DNA of 64,000 nucleotides from Pseudisothecium myosuroides (Eukaryota; Streptophyta; Bryopsida; Hypnales; Lembophyllaceae), in assembly GCA_951799445.1 (NCBI GenBank), contig OX637293.1, positions 26,040,001 through 26,104,000 on the forward strand, given 5' to 3'. The notes below the pieces were generated by a model. The model was given only the letters and a program-made list of their open reading frames with translations. It was not told the DNA's origin and searched no databases. The translations under genes and the position numbers were made by a program. Below, piece by piece: positions 12,768 through 24,340 of this stretch (positions are counted from its first letter, which is position 1; each line of letters begins with the position of its first letter).

Positions 12768-13310
12768 CCTAGAAATTACCCAACTTGTGGTAAAATCTCA
12801 CTAAAAATCAGATTAGCTTTTTTTATGCTAATAAGATTCCCCACCAAGTTTCAAGACATTCCGATAGCCAAAAGTGCCCAAACTGGCGAGATTCCCCGAA
12901 AATTAGCGAAATTGGAGTTTACGGTGGAGTTGACTTGCATACCGGGAGCATACGAAATCAGAATGAAGTCAAAGCTAGGTCTTTTCTTACTCCCCCATAC
13001 CTACTAAAGAACCTAGGCTAGTTACTTTTCTCAGAAAAGTCAACCTCCAAGATTTGGATTTTTACCCCGTTTTGGCATTCAGTTAGCGGTAGGTTATGTT
13101 GCATTTTTTGGAATTTGGTTAAGGGATGGGGGATTCCCCAGGAGTAAAAATGGCCTTCTAAAGCCAACGACGCAATCGGTTTTCAATTTGGAATTAATCT
13201 CCAAAAGTTAGATGTTTGGACCAGCGTAGAAAGTCAAAAATTGAAGATTAGGATGAAAATCTTAGTCGATAAGTTTACAACTTAGGAAAAGAGGCATTAG
13301 AAAAATAATG
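12768..13310 (+). mobile_element. LTR fragment related to the large gypsy element
   Basis: This stretch aligns by eye with 45838-46380 in the same order. Shared words include AAAATCTCACTAAAAAT, GACATTCCGATAGC, a GGCGAGATTCC word, TAATCTCCAAAAGTTAG and AGGATGAAAATC. It covers only the part of the LTR upstream of the TATA box. The TATA box, mini-exon and LTR end are absent, so it is a truncated piece. Confidence 0.8.
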
Positions 13311-13775
13311 AAGCTTCCATAAGGCCGCGAGTTTGAAAACTTCTCAGATCTTTTTTAGGACCAGCCCGCTAGTTGCCCGTAAGTAATCATTGCAGAGATA
13401 TGCTGTTAGGAATGGTAACAGCATGATTGCGGCTACAACTGTTTTTTGGAGGGAAGAGATCGTGGCTCACGCCTCAAGAGCGGGAAGGGAGGAGGTTACA
13501 TCCAAACGTGGCTTTCCAAAAACGCGGGACCCGTCCTGGCTACTTCTTATCCAAGTTAGCTTTCTTCATTAGGGTTCTGTTGAAACTCTGTTACCTCTTG
13601 TTTGCGATTCTGTTAAAGCTCTATCGTCTCTGGCGACTTTCTTCAGCTAGGGTTTTTGACCTCTCGGGGCTCTGATTATTGTTGGCCACTGTTTTAGACT
13701 ATGTTGCTTTGGATTCTGTGTCGAATCTGCATGGCAAGTATCTGAGTATTGTGAGTGATCGTAAAGTATACACCA

Positions 13776-16009
13776 ATGAGGCCCCGAATCCAGATTCAAA
13801 GTATTGTTCTGTGCACTCAAACAACAGAAGAAGGTGACTACATTCCTAGAAGAATAGATGTGAATTCATGGGTTGCTTTGTATCCAGGGACAAAGGGTGG
13901 TCATGCACAAGATTCAAGGAAGTATGGTATTAGCACTATTGCAGGTGCATGGAAGGCAAAGGTTATTGAATTTCGAGTTGCACCAGGAACGAATTCCATC
14001 AAAGAAGTAAAAGTCATGCACGCATACATGCATCGTCAACTTCAACTTGATCCAAATGCACAAGCGTTGGATGCAGCTTGCAATTGTAAGAAAAATGTCT
14101 CCATGTTTATTCAAGTTCATACATGCTATCTTTGTTTTTATGCTTACTTCTATGAGTTCTATCTGTTGGAATATGTTTACAGATGTGATGAAACAAGTTT
14201 TTTTGCACAGTTTGGAGACTTATCATTCCAGTTACTTAATCAATATTTATATTGCTAAGATGCTATTATCATGATCACAATGATGATCTCCACGTCTTAG
14301 TGTGCGTCACAATGGATCAAGTTGATAGATTATGTGTAATTGCAATGAATTTCTTGAAAACAAAATGCATGTATGATGCTTTCAGAAGTTAAAAGTTCCT
14401 GTAGTCACCACTTGTCTAAGGTGGTCACTGGTTGGTACATTTCGTAGACGCAACTTCTTTGTTACGTTGATTGTGGTACATGGAAGCATCTCACCTCTAT
14501 GCATGTCTGACTTTAATGAGCTAGCTGTGTTGTCAGTCCGGAGTTCTTCATCTTTGAAACCCTAGCTATTATTGCATATTCTTGTGGGAACCACGCTGCT
14601 CTAATTCATTTTCATTCGGCTTTTGAACAATGTTACTTGAAGTGTAGGATAGAGTCTGCCTTGGAAAGTTGGAATCTCTCTAGTTCTAATTTGATCTAGA
14701 GTTCTTTTGATTGATCTAGAATTCATGAATGAACTGAGTCCTCATTCTGACAATGTAATGCTTTTTGTAGCTCGTAGTGGACATTGTGGATGAAATCACC
14801 ACTTGTCTGAATTGGTCCCTGGTTATGACTGGTCATCCAGTTCATACATGCCATGTTTGTTTTTATTTTCACTTCAATCTGATTGAGCCTAATATTATTA
14901 ACCTAACTTTCAAAGCTTCTAAACGCTTTTACAGATTTGAATTACCCAGCAACATATACTAATCTAGCTTTCAATGCTTGTAAATGCATTTACAGATGTA
15001 TATCCAACAACATATACTGACTGGATCGATCCACTTAGCATCATGGAACCCATTTGTGTCGTCCATGCCGAAGTCGGGGAGGCTCAAAGAGGAGATTGCA
15101 GTCACAAGGAATTATTAGAAGATTCCATTTTCTTTTATAATGCTTCTTATTACCCTGTACAAGGTGGATATGGCTACATTGAAGCAATCCCTTTGCCTGA
15201 TTTCAATGACCCTGCTTGGCCTTTGCCAGATATGGCCACAAGTGAAGCTTTCAGAGCTCGATTGCGGGATGATATAAGAATGTCAATGAAACCAAATACT
15301 GGCAGTCGAGCAACACATATTAGCTGGTTCATGCCCATAGCAGTTATGGTTGATTTATTTGCATGCGCATCAAATATACACAAGACACGCACTCTATTTG
15401 TATTCAAGGAAATGTCTCCAAAGCTACTAGATTCATTGATGGACCAAGGCTGGAATGAAAAGGGCGTGTTGGGAGCTGATTACATAAAATGCAAAGTAGA
15501 TCTCCAAACATTGAGCTTCAAATATCACATTGGAAGATCTACCTTGTATGCCAATTTTCAATACAACAGGTGGAGAATGAATGAAGGTCAATGGCAACAA
15601 ATGGATCAAAGTGAAGCGATTGATATTGTTACCGTTAATTGCGAAATGGGAGACTGGAAGGAAGGACTTCAAGTTGGATCGAATTGGAGTTTGGACTCTG
15701 TACGAAGTGAAATCCAAATGATATTAGGGTCGATTGATTTCACAATGTATATCTTAGAAAACGGACATCTTGCTCAGAAGGTATGTTGTCAATCTTTCAT
15801 TAGTTTATAGTATTCAATTATGCTAAATCATTTATTCACCATTTTTTATTTTAAAGTCACACCTACTTTTGAATTCTAAACTTGCCAATTCACTTTGAAT
15901 TGGTTTTTATTCTTTTTTGTAGGTGAATCGCAGGAATGAAAAGAAAAAAGTGGTCACAGATGTCTTACCGCCAAAGAAATTACAACTTATTTTAGATGCA
16001 AATCATTGA
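13776..16009 (+). CDS. Three-exon gene of unknown family, about 393 aa
   Basis: The model joins 13776-14085, 14996-15780 and 15923-16009. All three exons keep one frame, and every intron has GT and AG ends (GTAAGA...TTTACAG, then GTATGT...TTTGTAG). The total is 1182 nt, giving 393 residues with no internal stop. Exon 1 contains GGHAQDSRKYGISTIAGAWK. Exon 2 contains WIDPLSIMEPICVVHAEVGE and GYGYIEAIPLPDFNDPAWPL. The last exon is short and basic (RRNEKKK) and ends DVLPPKKLQLILDANH. I recognise no domain. The start at 13776 is the first ATG in frame. The 3' end converges with the broken gene at 18271-22337. It could be a host gene or part of a mobile element, and the intact frame argues for recent function. 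Confidence 0.6.
14090..14995 (+). repeat. Internally duplicated intron with repeated 3' splice sites
   Basis: Intron 1 of the gene at 13776-16009 contains related segments. GTTCATACATGCTATCTTTG (near 14117) recurs as GTTCATACATGCCATG (near 14842). CACCACTTGTCT recurs at about 14406 and 14801. The acceptor region ending TTTACAG recurs at 14176-14182, 14928-14934 and 14989-14995. The last two are followed by similar exon-like sequence 61 bp apart. Only the last keeps the exon 2 frame. Confidence 0.6.
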
Positions 16010-16252
16010 GAGCCACTAGAGAAGCAAGCCGGTTGTTTGTCAAAGAATTCTGCAATGCAAAGCATCTATGGAATATCGATCGATGGTTATCGCTGTTTTT
16101 TGTTCTTTAGCTTCACCAGTATCTCTCCAGTTTGCAACGTTATATATCTAGTTCTTGGAAATTCATTCTAGATGACAGATCAAGGAACGATAATCAAATA
16201 TTGACTAAACTTTTAATGCACAATGTTTGAGCTGCAAGAGCAAAACTTTTAG

Positions 16253-16510
16253 CTGGATGGACATTAAGATCAAAATTTCAGATCAAAACTTCTGGCTGGA
16301 TGGACATTATGATCAAAATTTCAGATCAAAACTTCTAGCTGGATGGACATTAAGATCAAAATTTCAGATCAAAACTTCTAGCTGGATGGACATTAAGATC
16401 AAAATTTCAGATCAAAACTTCTAGCTGGATGGACATTAAGATCAAAATTTCAGATCAAAACTCCTGGCTGGATGGACATGATGATCAAAATTTCAGATGT
16501 TCAGATGATA
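16253..16510. repeat. 43-bp tandem array, six copies
   Basis: CTGGATGGACAT begins at 16253, 16296, 16339, 16382, 16425 and 16468, an exact 43-bp period. Each unit also holds GATCAAAATTTCAGATC. The array starts about 240 bp after the stop of the upstream gene and may lie in its 3' untranslated region. The open frame across it is a by-product of the repeat. Confidence 0.92.
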
Positions 16511-16519
16511 GTGGATTTG

Positions 16520-17480
16520 GTGCAGAGATGATTTCAACTTCGTAGCTTGCACATGATAGTGGATCTAATCCAAAGATTCATGGAACTGGAGCTCTATTTA
16601 CTGGACAGTAAGTGGTTTATTATATAGTAAGTGGTTTTTGCATGATTGTTGAAATGGACTGAAGTTATTAGGTAGCTGGCTAGCTTTGCTTCAAAGATCC
16701 CAGATGATAGATTATCAATTCATTTGTACAAAACTACAATTATGCAGTTCACATGTACTGACTACCAGAAGTTGTAGAATTAACCCACATTAATTTCAAT
16801 GATGGCTCGTGGACTGTTCACATTCCCTGCTATGAACGGCATAAGCATCCACTGGCATCCTCAAGCGTCTCCTGGTCTTCATGATTCTTATATTCCAATA
16901 TATTTTATGAGTGTTGAGCAATGTATTGATCACAGTTGCTGAGCCTTTCTCATCTTTCTTGCAATTTTACTACTTGGACGAGTCATTGTTGCTGTTTTCC
17001 TTGCAGATATATCGCATAGGTGTATGCAGTTATTGTACCAGCATGGTGATTCATGATTCGAGTAAGTATAGATATATAAAGCTAGTGATTTGGTCACTCT
17101 AAAATGTTACTGAAAGCAGGAGCAGGAGCTCGGAAGTCAGAACCCCCTTGAATGGTGGGCTTATTGTTGAAAAGGGTGGGGATTTTCTGCCTAAACTTGA
17201 GGAAATCTTCCACTTCTGAGTTCAGTTGAGTTCTGACATCTTTGTGGCTTAATTAAGTGATTTGAGTTCATCTTCATTTTGTGCATGCGGGATGTTTTAA
17301 TCGCTCGGAGTTAAGAATGGCTGTTGTGCATGTGAAGACTCGAATTTTGCCCAGGTCTACTGCTCAGGGGTTCACTGTAGTTGATAGATTCTCAATTCTT
17401 GGTGCATTATTGCATTTTGACCTTCGAGGTTGGAATCAAATCGCTGAGAGTGCGCATCTGCTGCCCTGATCGCACCTGGG
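16520..17480. other. Intergenic, one weak exon-like end
   Basis: I see no complete gene. A plus-strand frame from about 17119 to a TGA at 17217-17219 follows an AG and reads like a terminal exon. It is short and matches nothing I know. Confidence 0.25.
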
Positions 17481-17482
17481 GC

Positions 17483-17772
17483 TCAAAGTGAGGCCTTGTT
17501 GAAACTTGCGGAGGAGGAATCTTTCGCCCAGTTTTCAAGAACTTCCTGAAGCCACGGCCTCGGAGGGAATATTTCGAAGGCGCACACTCCATGCTCTAGA
17601 ACACTTTCTATTCCAAATACGAATGTAAAACTGAATTGTTTCCATTTTGGCACTGGATTGGGCTGTCTAGAAAACACATACCCGGAAGCGATCAGACCAA
17701 TCACACAAGACAGTAGTTGTATGGAAGTGTTGCAGCCCAATGCACCATATAGAGGCACCAGCACCCCAAGAG
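17483..17772 (-). CDS. Possible terminal exon of a membrane protein
   Basis: On the minus strand, a pyrimidine-rich acceptor ending TTTACAG is followed by an open frame of about 96 codons to the stop at 17483. It encodes a hydrophobic stretch (LGVLVPLYGALGC, then LLSCVIGLIASGYVF), probably one or two membrane-spanning segments. A second semi-hydrophobic part and a serine-rich tail follow. I found no convincing upstream exon, and I do not recognise the family. It may be a relic. Confidence 0.3.
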
Positions 17773-20044
17773 CTGTAAAGACAAGAAGTTCATCATGTAC
17801 AAAGCGCAGGGTCCGCAAGCCGCAATCAACTTGAACCTCATTCTGGTGCTGAATCTTCAGTCGAGTTCTGAATGGGTTATGGACGGTTTTGCTAGTACAA
17901 AACCACGTTGGACGACTGGTTCTTTGAGCCTATCTCTAGTTGCACAGTGCATAATGCATTTGGAATCAAGACTGCAAATCTCGGCAACTTGTGGCGACAT
18001 TCAAAGCTCACACCTTCAAATTTAGTAAAGTAGGCAAGTTAATTCAACCCTTATCCACTGGCAATATTCAATTACTTTGTTCCGTTATTTCCATTTCAAA
18101 ATACAAAATTTAGCATGGTTCCATAATTGTATTGAAAATATTTTTGTGAGGTCAAAGTACAGTACAGTAAGCATTTTCAACTATTGCAGGTACCTAGAGT
18201 CAGCTTGGGGGCCGTGGAGACTTGATCTAGATGCCCAATGCAAACTTGGGGGCCGTGTAGAATTTCCGAATTACTGTGTTCCAAACTGAGCTGTAGAAGT
18301 TGAACTGTCAGATGCATGAATTGTAGCTACAGTTTCTGAATCATTTACTTCATGACCATCAACGGCTTGAATTGGCATCCACTTGGAACCAATCCTCTCA
18401 CATTTTTGACGCCATAGCATGCTGTGTGCTTTTGCAGAAGAATTCAGTGATGCTTCTCTCCGCCTCTGAATTTGTGCCTGTGTTGTAAGCCATTCCTCTC
18501 CTTCATGCATTTCACTTTCAACTGCATATTCTGCTTGTTCTCGAAACCTATGTTGTATGATGCGATACTAGTGTTGGTAAGTCTGCAGCAGGGGGCTTTT
18601 CTTGGATTTTCCACCTCCGTGTTGGGTATGGCGTTGGTAAGCTGCTTTTGCGGCGTAATGCGAATATTCCATACCTTGACAACTCCAAATGGACAAGCTA
18701 CCATATTGTTCCACAAACCAAGGTGCGTGCTTGACAAACGTATGCTGCATTTTAAAAACAACAATTCAATTCCGGTTTTCAATTATAGATACTTTATGGA
18801 AGTTCAACAAAAAATTTGATAGTTGAAATTAATCTAGTTGGCACGTATTGGAGCTCTATTCACTGCAATAAGCATTTCAAAGCCAATTCAAATCTAGAGC
18901 AAGTTTTAGAGTCAGCTTACAATATAATGCGTAACTTGATGTTCTCCAAATGCTCTAATGAAATCTTTACCCCATTGGTCTACCAAAGCTTTGAATTCTT
19001 GCCTTTGATTATCATCCAGAAATAGGCCACAGAAATATGGTTTCAGCTTGTCAAGCCCTTGCCATACGTCAAGCTTTGCTCTTTTATTTCCACCAGAATC
19101 AATGAAATTCTTTTCTGCTCCAACAACATCCATATATAGCTTTGGTGAGCCATTAGGTAGGATTGATTTTTTGAATAGTCGCTCTGCATGGGCCCCATTG
19201 AATGATGGTTTACTGGGAACACTGTTCTGTCTCCCAGATAATTGATCATCTTTAAAAATAATCACATTACCTCCGTGCGCACCTGTAGATGAGATCACCT
19301 TTTCCATTTCTTCAGTTGCTTCGTTTCTGATTCCCTTATCCCGAATACTCCAGATAAACTGGAAATGAAGGTGCACTATTTTTTCTATTATCCTATTGAA
19401 GGCATGTAAGGTGCACATGTGTACTCTGTCCATTGGGATTTTTAGTATGGGCTTCCAACGTCCAGCTGTAGCCATTCCAGTGAGAGGCTTTGCTTGATGC
19501 CTTGTAGAGAATAAGCCTCCATCCCAAGAGATTGGCCTTCTTTTTGATGCTTCCATTGCTTGGTCAACAGACCCAATGATTGGCTTTGAACATCCTTGAA
19601 GGCAATCAATGCATCTCTGTTGAGCACAAGCTCCATGACTTAAAGAGTACATGCATTTAATAGTTTTCATGTCAGCACTTAGATGCCATTCTACACTGAA
19701 ATCGCCAATTCTAGGTACATAGAGCTTTTGACCTCCTTCTTGAGCTTCTATAATACTTGGAATTTGGGTTTGATTAAATACCCATGAGAGAATGTCATGA
19801 GTTTCCTTCGGTACTTGAAAACAACCAATCGGCCATATCTCTCTTTCAGACTGAACGGCAAAATATTTTGGGCTACCTTTTGGAATGTCCAAGTTAAGTG
19901 CACGATTCATCAATGTAATGCTAATTCTTTCAAGCTTTTGGCCATGCACAATTTCGGCCTCATCTAATTTTAGAACAAATATTAGAGGCTTTCCTGCCAC
20001 TTCTGAAATAGAAAAAGAATCACAATGTCAATGATTGCTTCAAT

Positions 20045-20900
20045 GAAATAGAAAAAGAATCACGATGTCAATGATTGCTTGAATGACAGACTAGATCAAC
20101 CACTGAGGCTTCAATTAAGGTTTTTTTTGGAATAGCAAGGCTAATTGATCGAATTAAGCTAGCTACTCCAAATTTTGCCTCACAGTAATGTAGCAATCCA
20201 AATTTTCACGTGAAGTTGGGACGAGTTGATTGTCATCTGGAGTTGCATTAGCTTTCAAGATGTGAATGGGTAGCATTAGCTTTCAAAATGTGCTCGGTCT
20301 AATTACATGGAATTTGTGTGGCTAGCACTTCTTACATGGAGATACAATATCACCTATCGAATAGAAGGCTCAGCTTCAGAAGATACTCATATCAGGTCAT
20401 TTATTGTTTTTTCATACCAATTCTCAATCCCGTTTCAAATTTTATTTGTTATTGTGGAAGTGTCAAAATTGCAAAGCAATTTTGAGCAAGATGTAACTGC
20501 ATCATAAGAATTATTGAGCCTCATGTGAAAGCGAGTGAGGAAGATCTGAAAGCCATTGTACAGAAATTAACAAATGGGAAGGCAAGGTAGCATTGGTACT
20601 TGGAACTTGATTTGTATCTGCCGGTATTGGTATGTTATTAATAGAATCGATAATTCGTTAAAATGACAGTATTCCACAAACTTGGCAATTTCACATTACA
20701 CTATGCGGTCTGAAATCTATAGTTTGTCCTAGAAATGAATGGAAAAATGGCGTATGGAATACCGCCATTTAACAAAATTTTCCATATTAGAGTTAAAGAA
20801 TCATTGATGTCAATGATTGCTTGAATGACAGACTAGATCAACTTGAAAATAATTGGTTAAATTTCTTTTTGAAATAGCAAGGCCAATAGAATTAGAGTTA
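20045..20900. repeat. Direct repeats flanking a segment inside intron 1 of the minus-strand gene
   Basis: The words GATGTCAATGATTGCTTGAA, GACAGACTAGATCAAC and GAAATAGCAAGGC-like sequence occur near 20060-20150 and again near 20795-20885. A further partial copy lies at 20005-20045. The repeated block overlaps the 3' end of the intron, so the interval may have arisen by duplication of intron sequence around an insertion. Confidence 0.55.
20652..20780. mobile_element. Small inverted-repeat element (MITE), GTTAAAATGG family
   Basis: The ends are AATTCGTTAAAATG on the left and the inverse of TTGTTAAATGGCGGTATTCC on the right. The interior shares GCGGTCTGAAATCTATA-like and GAATGGAAAAATGGC words with the copy at 32606-32735. 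It lies in an intron of the gene at 18271-22337 and has no coding capacity. Confidence 0.7.
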
Positions 20901-22339
20901 AAGATGATTGATTGTACCTGTTGGCGTGATTTGATACAGTTATACCATAGTTCTTTGGACTTGTTCAACGTCGACAAAAAAAGAGTTATTCTCTGTCAAT
21001 TTCACGTGCATTGAATCTTTTTTTTTTAATCCTTTTTTTGAAGGAAACTCCATTGCATTGTTGATTGAATAATATCCACCAACGAAATCAGCTAGCTTTG
21101 AGTTCATTTCTCTTCGAAGAAGAGAGATATGATATGGCTTTGGAAGGCAACCGATACGTAAACCTTGGCCTGCAGCTTTAGCACCACTGACAAACTTCTT
21201 GTACACTGCAGCATATGCACCTTCAGTATTTCCAGGTCTGTCACATGCTGCCAAAATCTCAAAAGCTCCTACTTTCTCGCCAATCTTGCAAAGATACTCA
21301 TTAGTTACATCGATGCCCACTGATTTTAAGGCAGGAGAGTTCAACATCGACTTTACTTCAGTCTTTGAAAAAATGCTTGCAAGAAGTTTTCCTGATTCTA
21401 CTTGCTGTTCTTCTGTACCGTGGAGTCTCTTCTTTTCATGATTAAGCGCATTGCTTGCTCGAATTTCTTGTACACTTTTAGGTGCTAGTATAGATCGAGC
21501 TATTCCACGCAATTTTTTTGCGTGACCACCTGTTGGTGACAGAGTAGATATATCTCTGCGCTTCCGAATCTGCCTTCGATATCCATATGGGGTGGATTCA
21601 ATTCGGGACCATTTCTATTGCAGTTCAGACAAACTTTTCAAGGTTTGCTCGTGCTCTATTTTTTGTTTCTGAAATTGAACTGCATGATTGAGTTCTAAGG
21701 ACTGTAGTTTTTCAGCATGGTCTCTATTTAAGATGTCAATGTCTGATTCAAGAGCGTTCTCTGCTTCCATGCTTTCTTCGAGATCTTTCGTCAATGCACA
21801 AATACGTTCATTGTGTGATTCTCTTAAAGTATTTAAAGTACTTTCTAGCAAACAAGTCTGTGCAAGGACTCGTTGCAACTCTGCTTTTGACACTTCACAT
21901 TCTACGACAAATCTACACTCTGATTCCCTCAAACTGTTGAGCTCATTGCTCTGTTGCAATAAGGAGGAAGTAAGATCGTCAATACTTTGCTGCATGCTAT
22001 CATTTTCGAGCAGTAATTGTCGTTTTTGCAAGTCTAGTGATTTTGCAGAGCCTTGTAATTGTAGTGCATAGCCTAACAGTCCATTCTCTCCCTCTGCAAC
22101 AAACTCTAGCAAACTTCTTATATTTGAAAATTTTGGGCGTTTTCCTGATGAATCCGGAGGATAAATTGACCCTTCTAGCCACAGATCAATGTTACAGTCA
22201 CCAGCATTTTGTCTCTGAGCAAACTCAGACTTTGGATTTTGCTCATGAATCAAACGGCCACGTCGAATCAATGGGCGATACTTTCCATCGATTGATACCT
22301 GGACCTTGTGAGGTGGTTCCCCTACATTGTCATCCATCT

Positions 22340-23215
22340 CCTACATTCCACGTTTACATGCAAATTTTTGCAACTAAATTGCACACACCTAGTCTGGTTG
22401 CTAATGAGGGTTTGTGATCAGTATTTGCGTGACAATGCAATATTAAAAACTCATAAAAGGATTTCAATGATACCAAGGATAACACAAACTGTCGCACTAA
22501 TGTAAAATTGGCTTCAGGTCAATTCATCAGCAATTTCTAATTCAACGTACTGAGCAACCAACTCACCAACTCAATTGATCACTCAACCATTTGGTTTCAA
22601 TTTCAGAACTTAGCAAGTTTCTGACTGAACTGAAGAAGCAAATCAGATAGTGAACAAGTTCATAAATTCTATTTTTGGTAAAGCAATTGAGTGAGTTTCA
22701 AACTTAATTGAACTGAAGAAGCAAGGCAGTGAACAAATTCGGTTATCAGTAAAACAACTGAGAAAGTAGACTCAACAGGCAATTGACGTACTGAACTGAA
22801 TAAACTTCAGCAACCAAATCAACTTGCAAAATCCATGTTTCATTGTTTCAGTTTCAACATCAAATTTTATTATAGACGTGCTGAACCGCAGGCAACCAAG
22901 CAATTTTTTGGCGCTTTACTTGAATTGAACATAAGCCCCGCCAAGCAAAGCCGCAAAGAAGCAAAGTCTTACTGGCGCGAAATAAATGGCGCCACATAAA
23001 TGGCGCGGAGTGCACAGATGAATGAAGAATCTGATATTGAGGCAATCAAGGTCATGATTATTCAACGGGCAGGTGAGATCAAGAACCAATCAGCGTCGTT
23101 CTTGAAGAGCTGCCCCCATGATTGCCTGCGCGAGAATAGGAGATTACTGTGGCCTCGCGATATAGTTAAGTACCCTATTTCACAATTAAAAGATTATATT
23201 AACGATCTTTATTAG
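22340..23215. other. Upstream region of the minus-strand gene, E2F-like sites
   Basis: There is no gene here. Words such as GAACTGAAGAAGCAA recur near 22630 and 22720. TTTGGCGC lies at 22907-22914, and GGCGCGAAA (inverse TTTCGCGCC) lies at 22974-22982. Further GGCGC words follow to about 23008. These match the plant E2F site consensus TTTSGCGC. They sit about 570-670 bp upstream of the ATG at 22337. Confidence 0.4.
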
Positions 23216-23257
23216 GCCTCATTTTCTTTATAATGGGGGTGAGCACCCTTGGAAATG

Positions 23258-23265
23258 TATATAAG
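23258..23265 (+). promoter_or_regulatory. TATA box of the LTR remnant
   Basis: TATATAAG is preceded by GTGAGCACCCTTGGAAATG. It is followed by GGGGGC and a CT-rich stretch. The block corresponds closely to 46421 in the large element. Confidence 0.6.
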
Positions 23266-23736
23266 GGGGCTCATTTTCCTCTCACAAACACCCCTTGTAG
23301 CCATATTTTGGCTCATTTTACACAATTAGGTCCATTTAGTTGGATTTTGGCCGTTTTAGGCCATGTTGTCAAATTTGTGTGTTTTTGAAGCATTTTTAGC
23401 TTCATTGTTGGTGTTTTTGGAGCTCTCTTTGAAGGACATTGGGGTCCTTTCAAAGCTTGCTCTTACTTATCTTGTTGTGGTTTATTGCTGGTTTATTGCG
23501 TGGTTCTTATTACTTGGCACTAATCCTAGAGAACGCCCCCTCCATACCTTGGCGATGCCGCTTAGAGGGCCCTCTAGTGCCTAATTGTTGTTGCATGGGC
23601 TTAAGTGGAGACTCTTTAATTGAGAAGTTTTTCCTAAGTTTGTGTATATGTGTTATTTGGCCTTGGTTAGGTGCTAGTTAACTCTTGACGTGGTACTTCG
23701 GCTTCTCTTGTGCCCCGGTTCTATAGATTTTTCCTT

Positions 23737-23985
23737 GCACGGCAAAGCTTTGACTTTGCTTCGTTTGAGTTGTCTTAGAAAATTGGAGATTTATCAAAGC
23801 ACGGCGAAGCTTTGACTTTACTTTGTTTGAGTTGTCTTAGAAAATTGAAGATTTATCAAAGCACGGCAAAGCTTTAACTTTGCTTCGTTTGAGTTACCTT
23901 AGAAAATTGGAGATTTATCAAAGCACAGTGAAGCTTTGACTTTCTTTATTCCAAGTTTAGTTTCCAAAACATTTGTTGTGAATTT
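23737..23985. repeat. 62-bp tandem array in the LTR, four copies
   Basis: Units start at 23737, 23799, 23861 and 23923. Each opens with GCACGGC(A/G)AAGCTTTGA, or GCACAGTGAAGC in the last, and contains TTAGAAAATTGGAGATTTAT. Confidence 0.9.
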
Positions 23986-24129
23986 CCAAGTTTAGCATCC
24001 AAAAACTAGTACTTAGCCCCCAAGGTTCACATGTGATTTAAACCTTTAGCCCCCCCCAACAAAGAAACGAGCCTTGTTGTAGAATATTTAGAGAGAGACC
24101 AAATGTGAAAGAATTGAGCAGTTGTCCAA

Positions 24130-24340
24130 GAGCCCCAGTAAGCAAACTGCCGAGACCCCAACCCATCCAGAGCCCTAGTAAGCAAAACTGCCGAGACCCC
24201 AGTCCATCCAGAGCCCCAGTAAGCAAAACTACCGAGACCCAGCCCAGCTAGAGTCTTAGTAAGCAAAATTGCCGAAACCTAGCCCATCCAAAGCCCCGTA
24301 AGCAAAACTGCCAAGATCCCAATACATCCAAAGCCCATTA
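24130..24340. repeat. About 41-bp tandem array in the LTR, five degenerate copies
   Basis: AGCCCCAGTAAGCAAA-like words begin near 24130, 24171, 24212, 24252 and 24292. Each is followed by a CTGCCGAGACCCC-like word. Confidence 0.8.

Larger units (their letters stand above)
18271..22337 (-). pseudogene. Three-exon transposase-like gene, about 991 codons, three in-frame stops
   Basis: Minus-strand exons are 22337-20918, 20002-18921 and 18744-18271. Phases agree at both junctions, with donors CAG|GTACAA and ATT|GTAAGC and acceptors TTTCAG and ATGCAG. The frame is otherwise open for 2976 nt but carries TAG at 21615-21617, TAA at 20940-20942 and TAG at 18568-18570. Residues about 90-240 look like a coiled coil. 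A basic segment (RRQIRKRRD) follows. The exon 2 core holds VEWHLSADMKTIKCMYSLSH and VHMCTLHAFNRIIEKIVHLH. Exon 3 holds WSCQGMEYSHYAAKAAYQRH. This core resembles a multicopy family I recall from non-seed plants and some invertebrates, probably transposon-derived, but I cannot name it. The clean splice sites and few lesions suggest recent loss of function. Confidence 0.6.

Noticed and set aside
16253..16510. CRISPR-like regular array
   Set aside because: The whole 43-bp unit is repeated with no unique spacers, and the context is eukaryotic.
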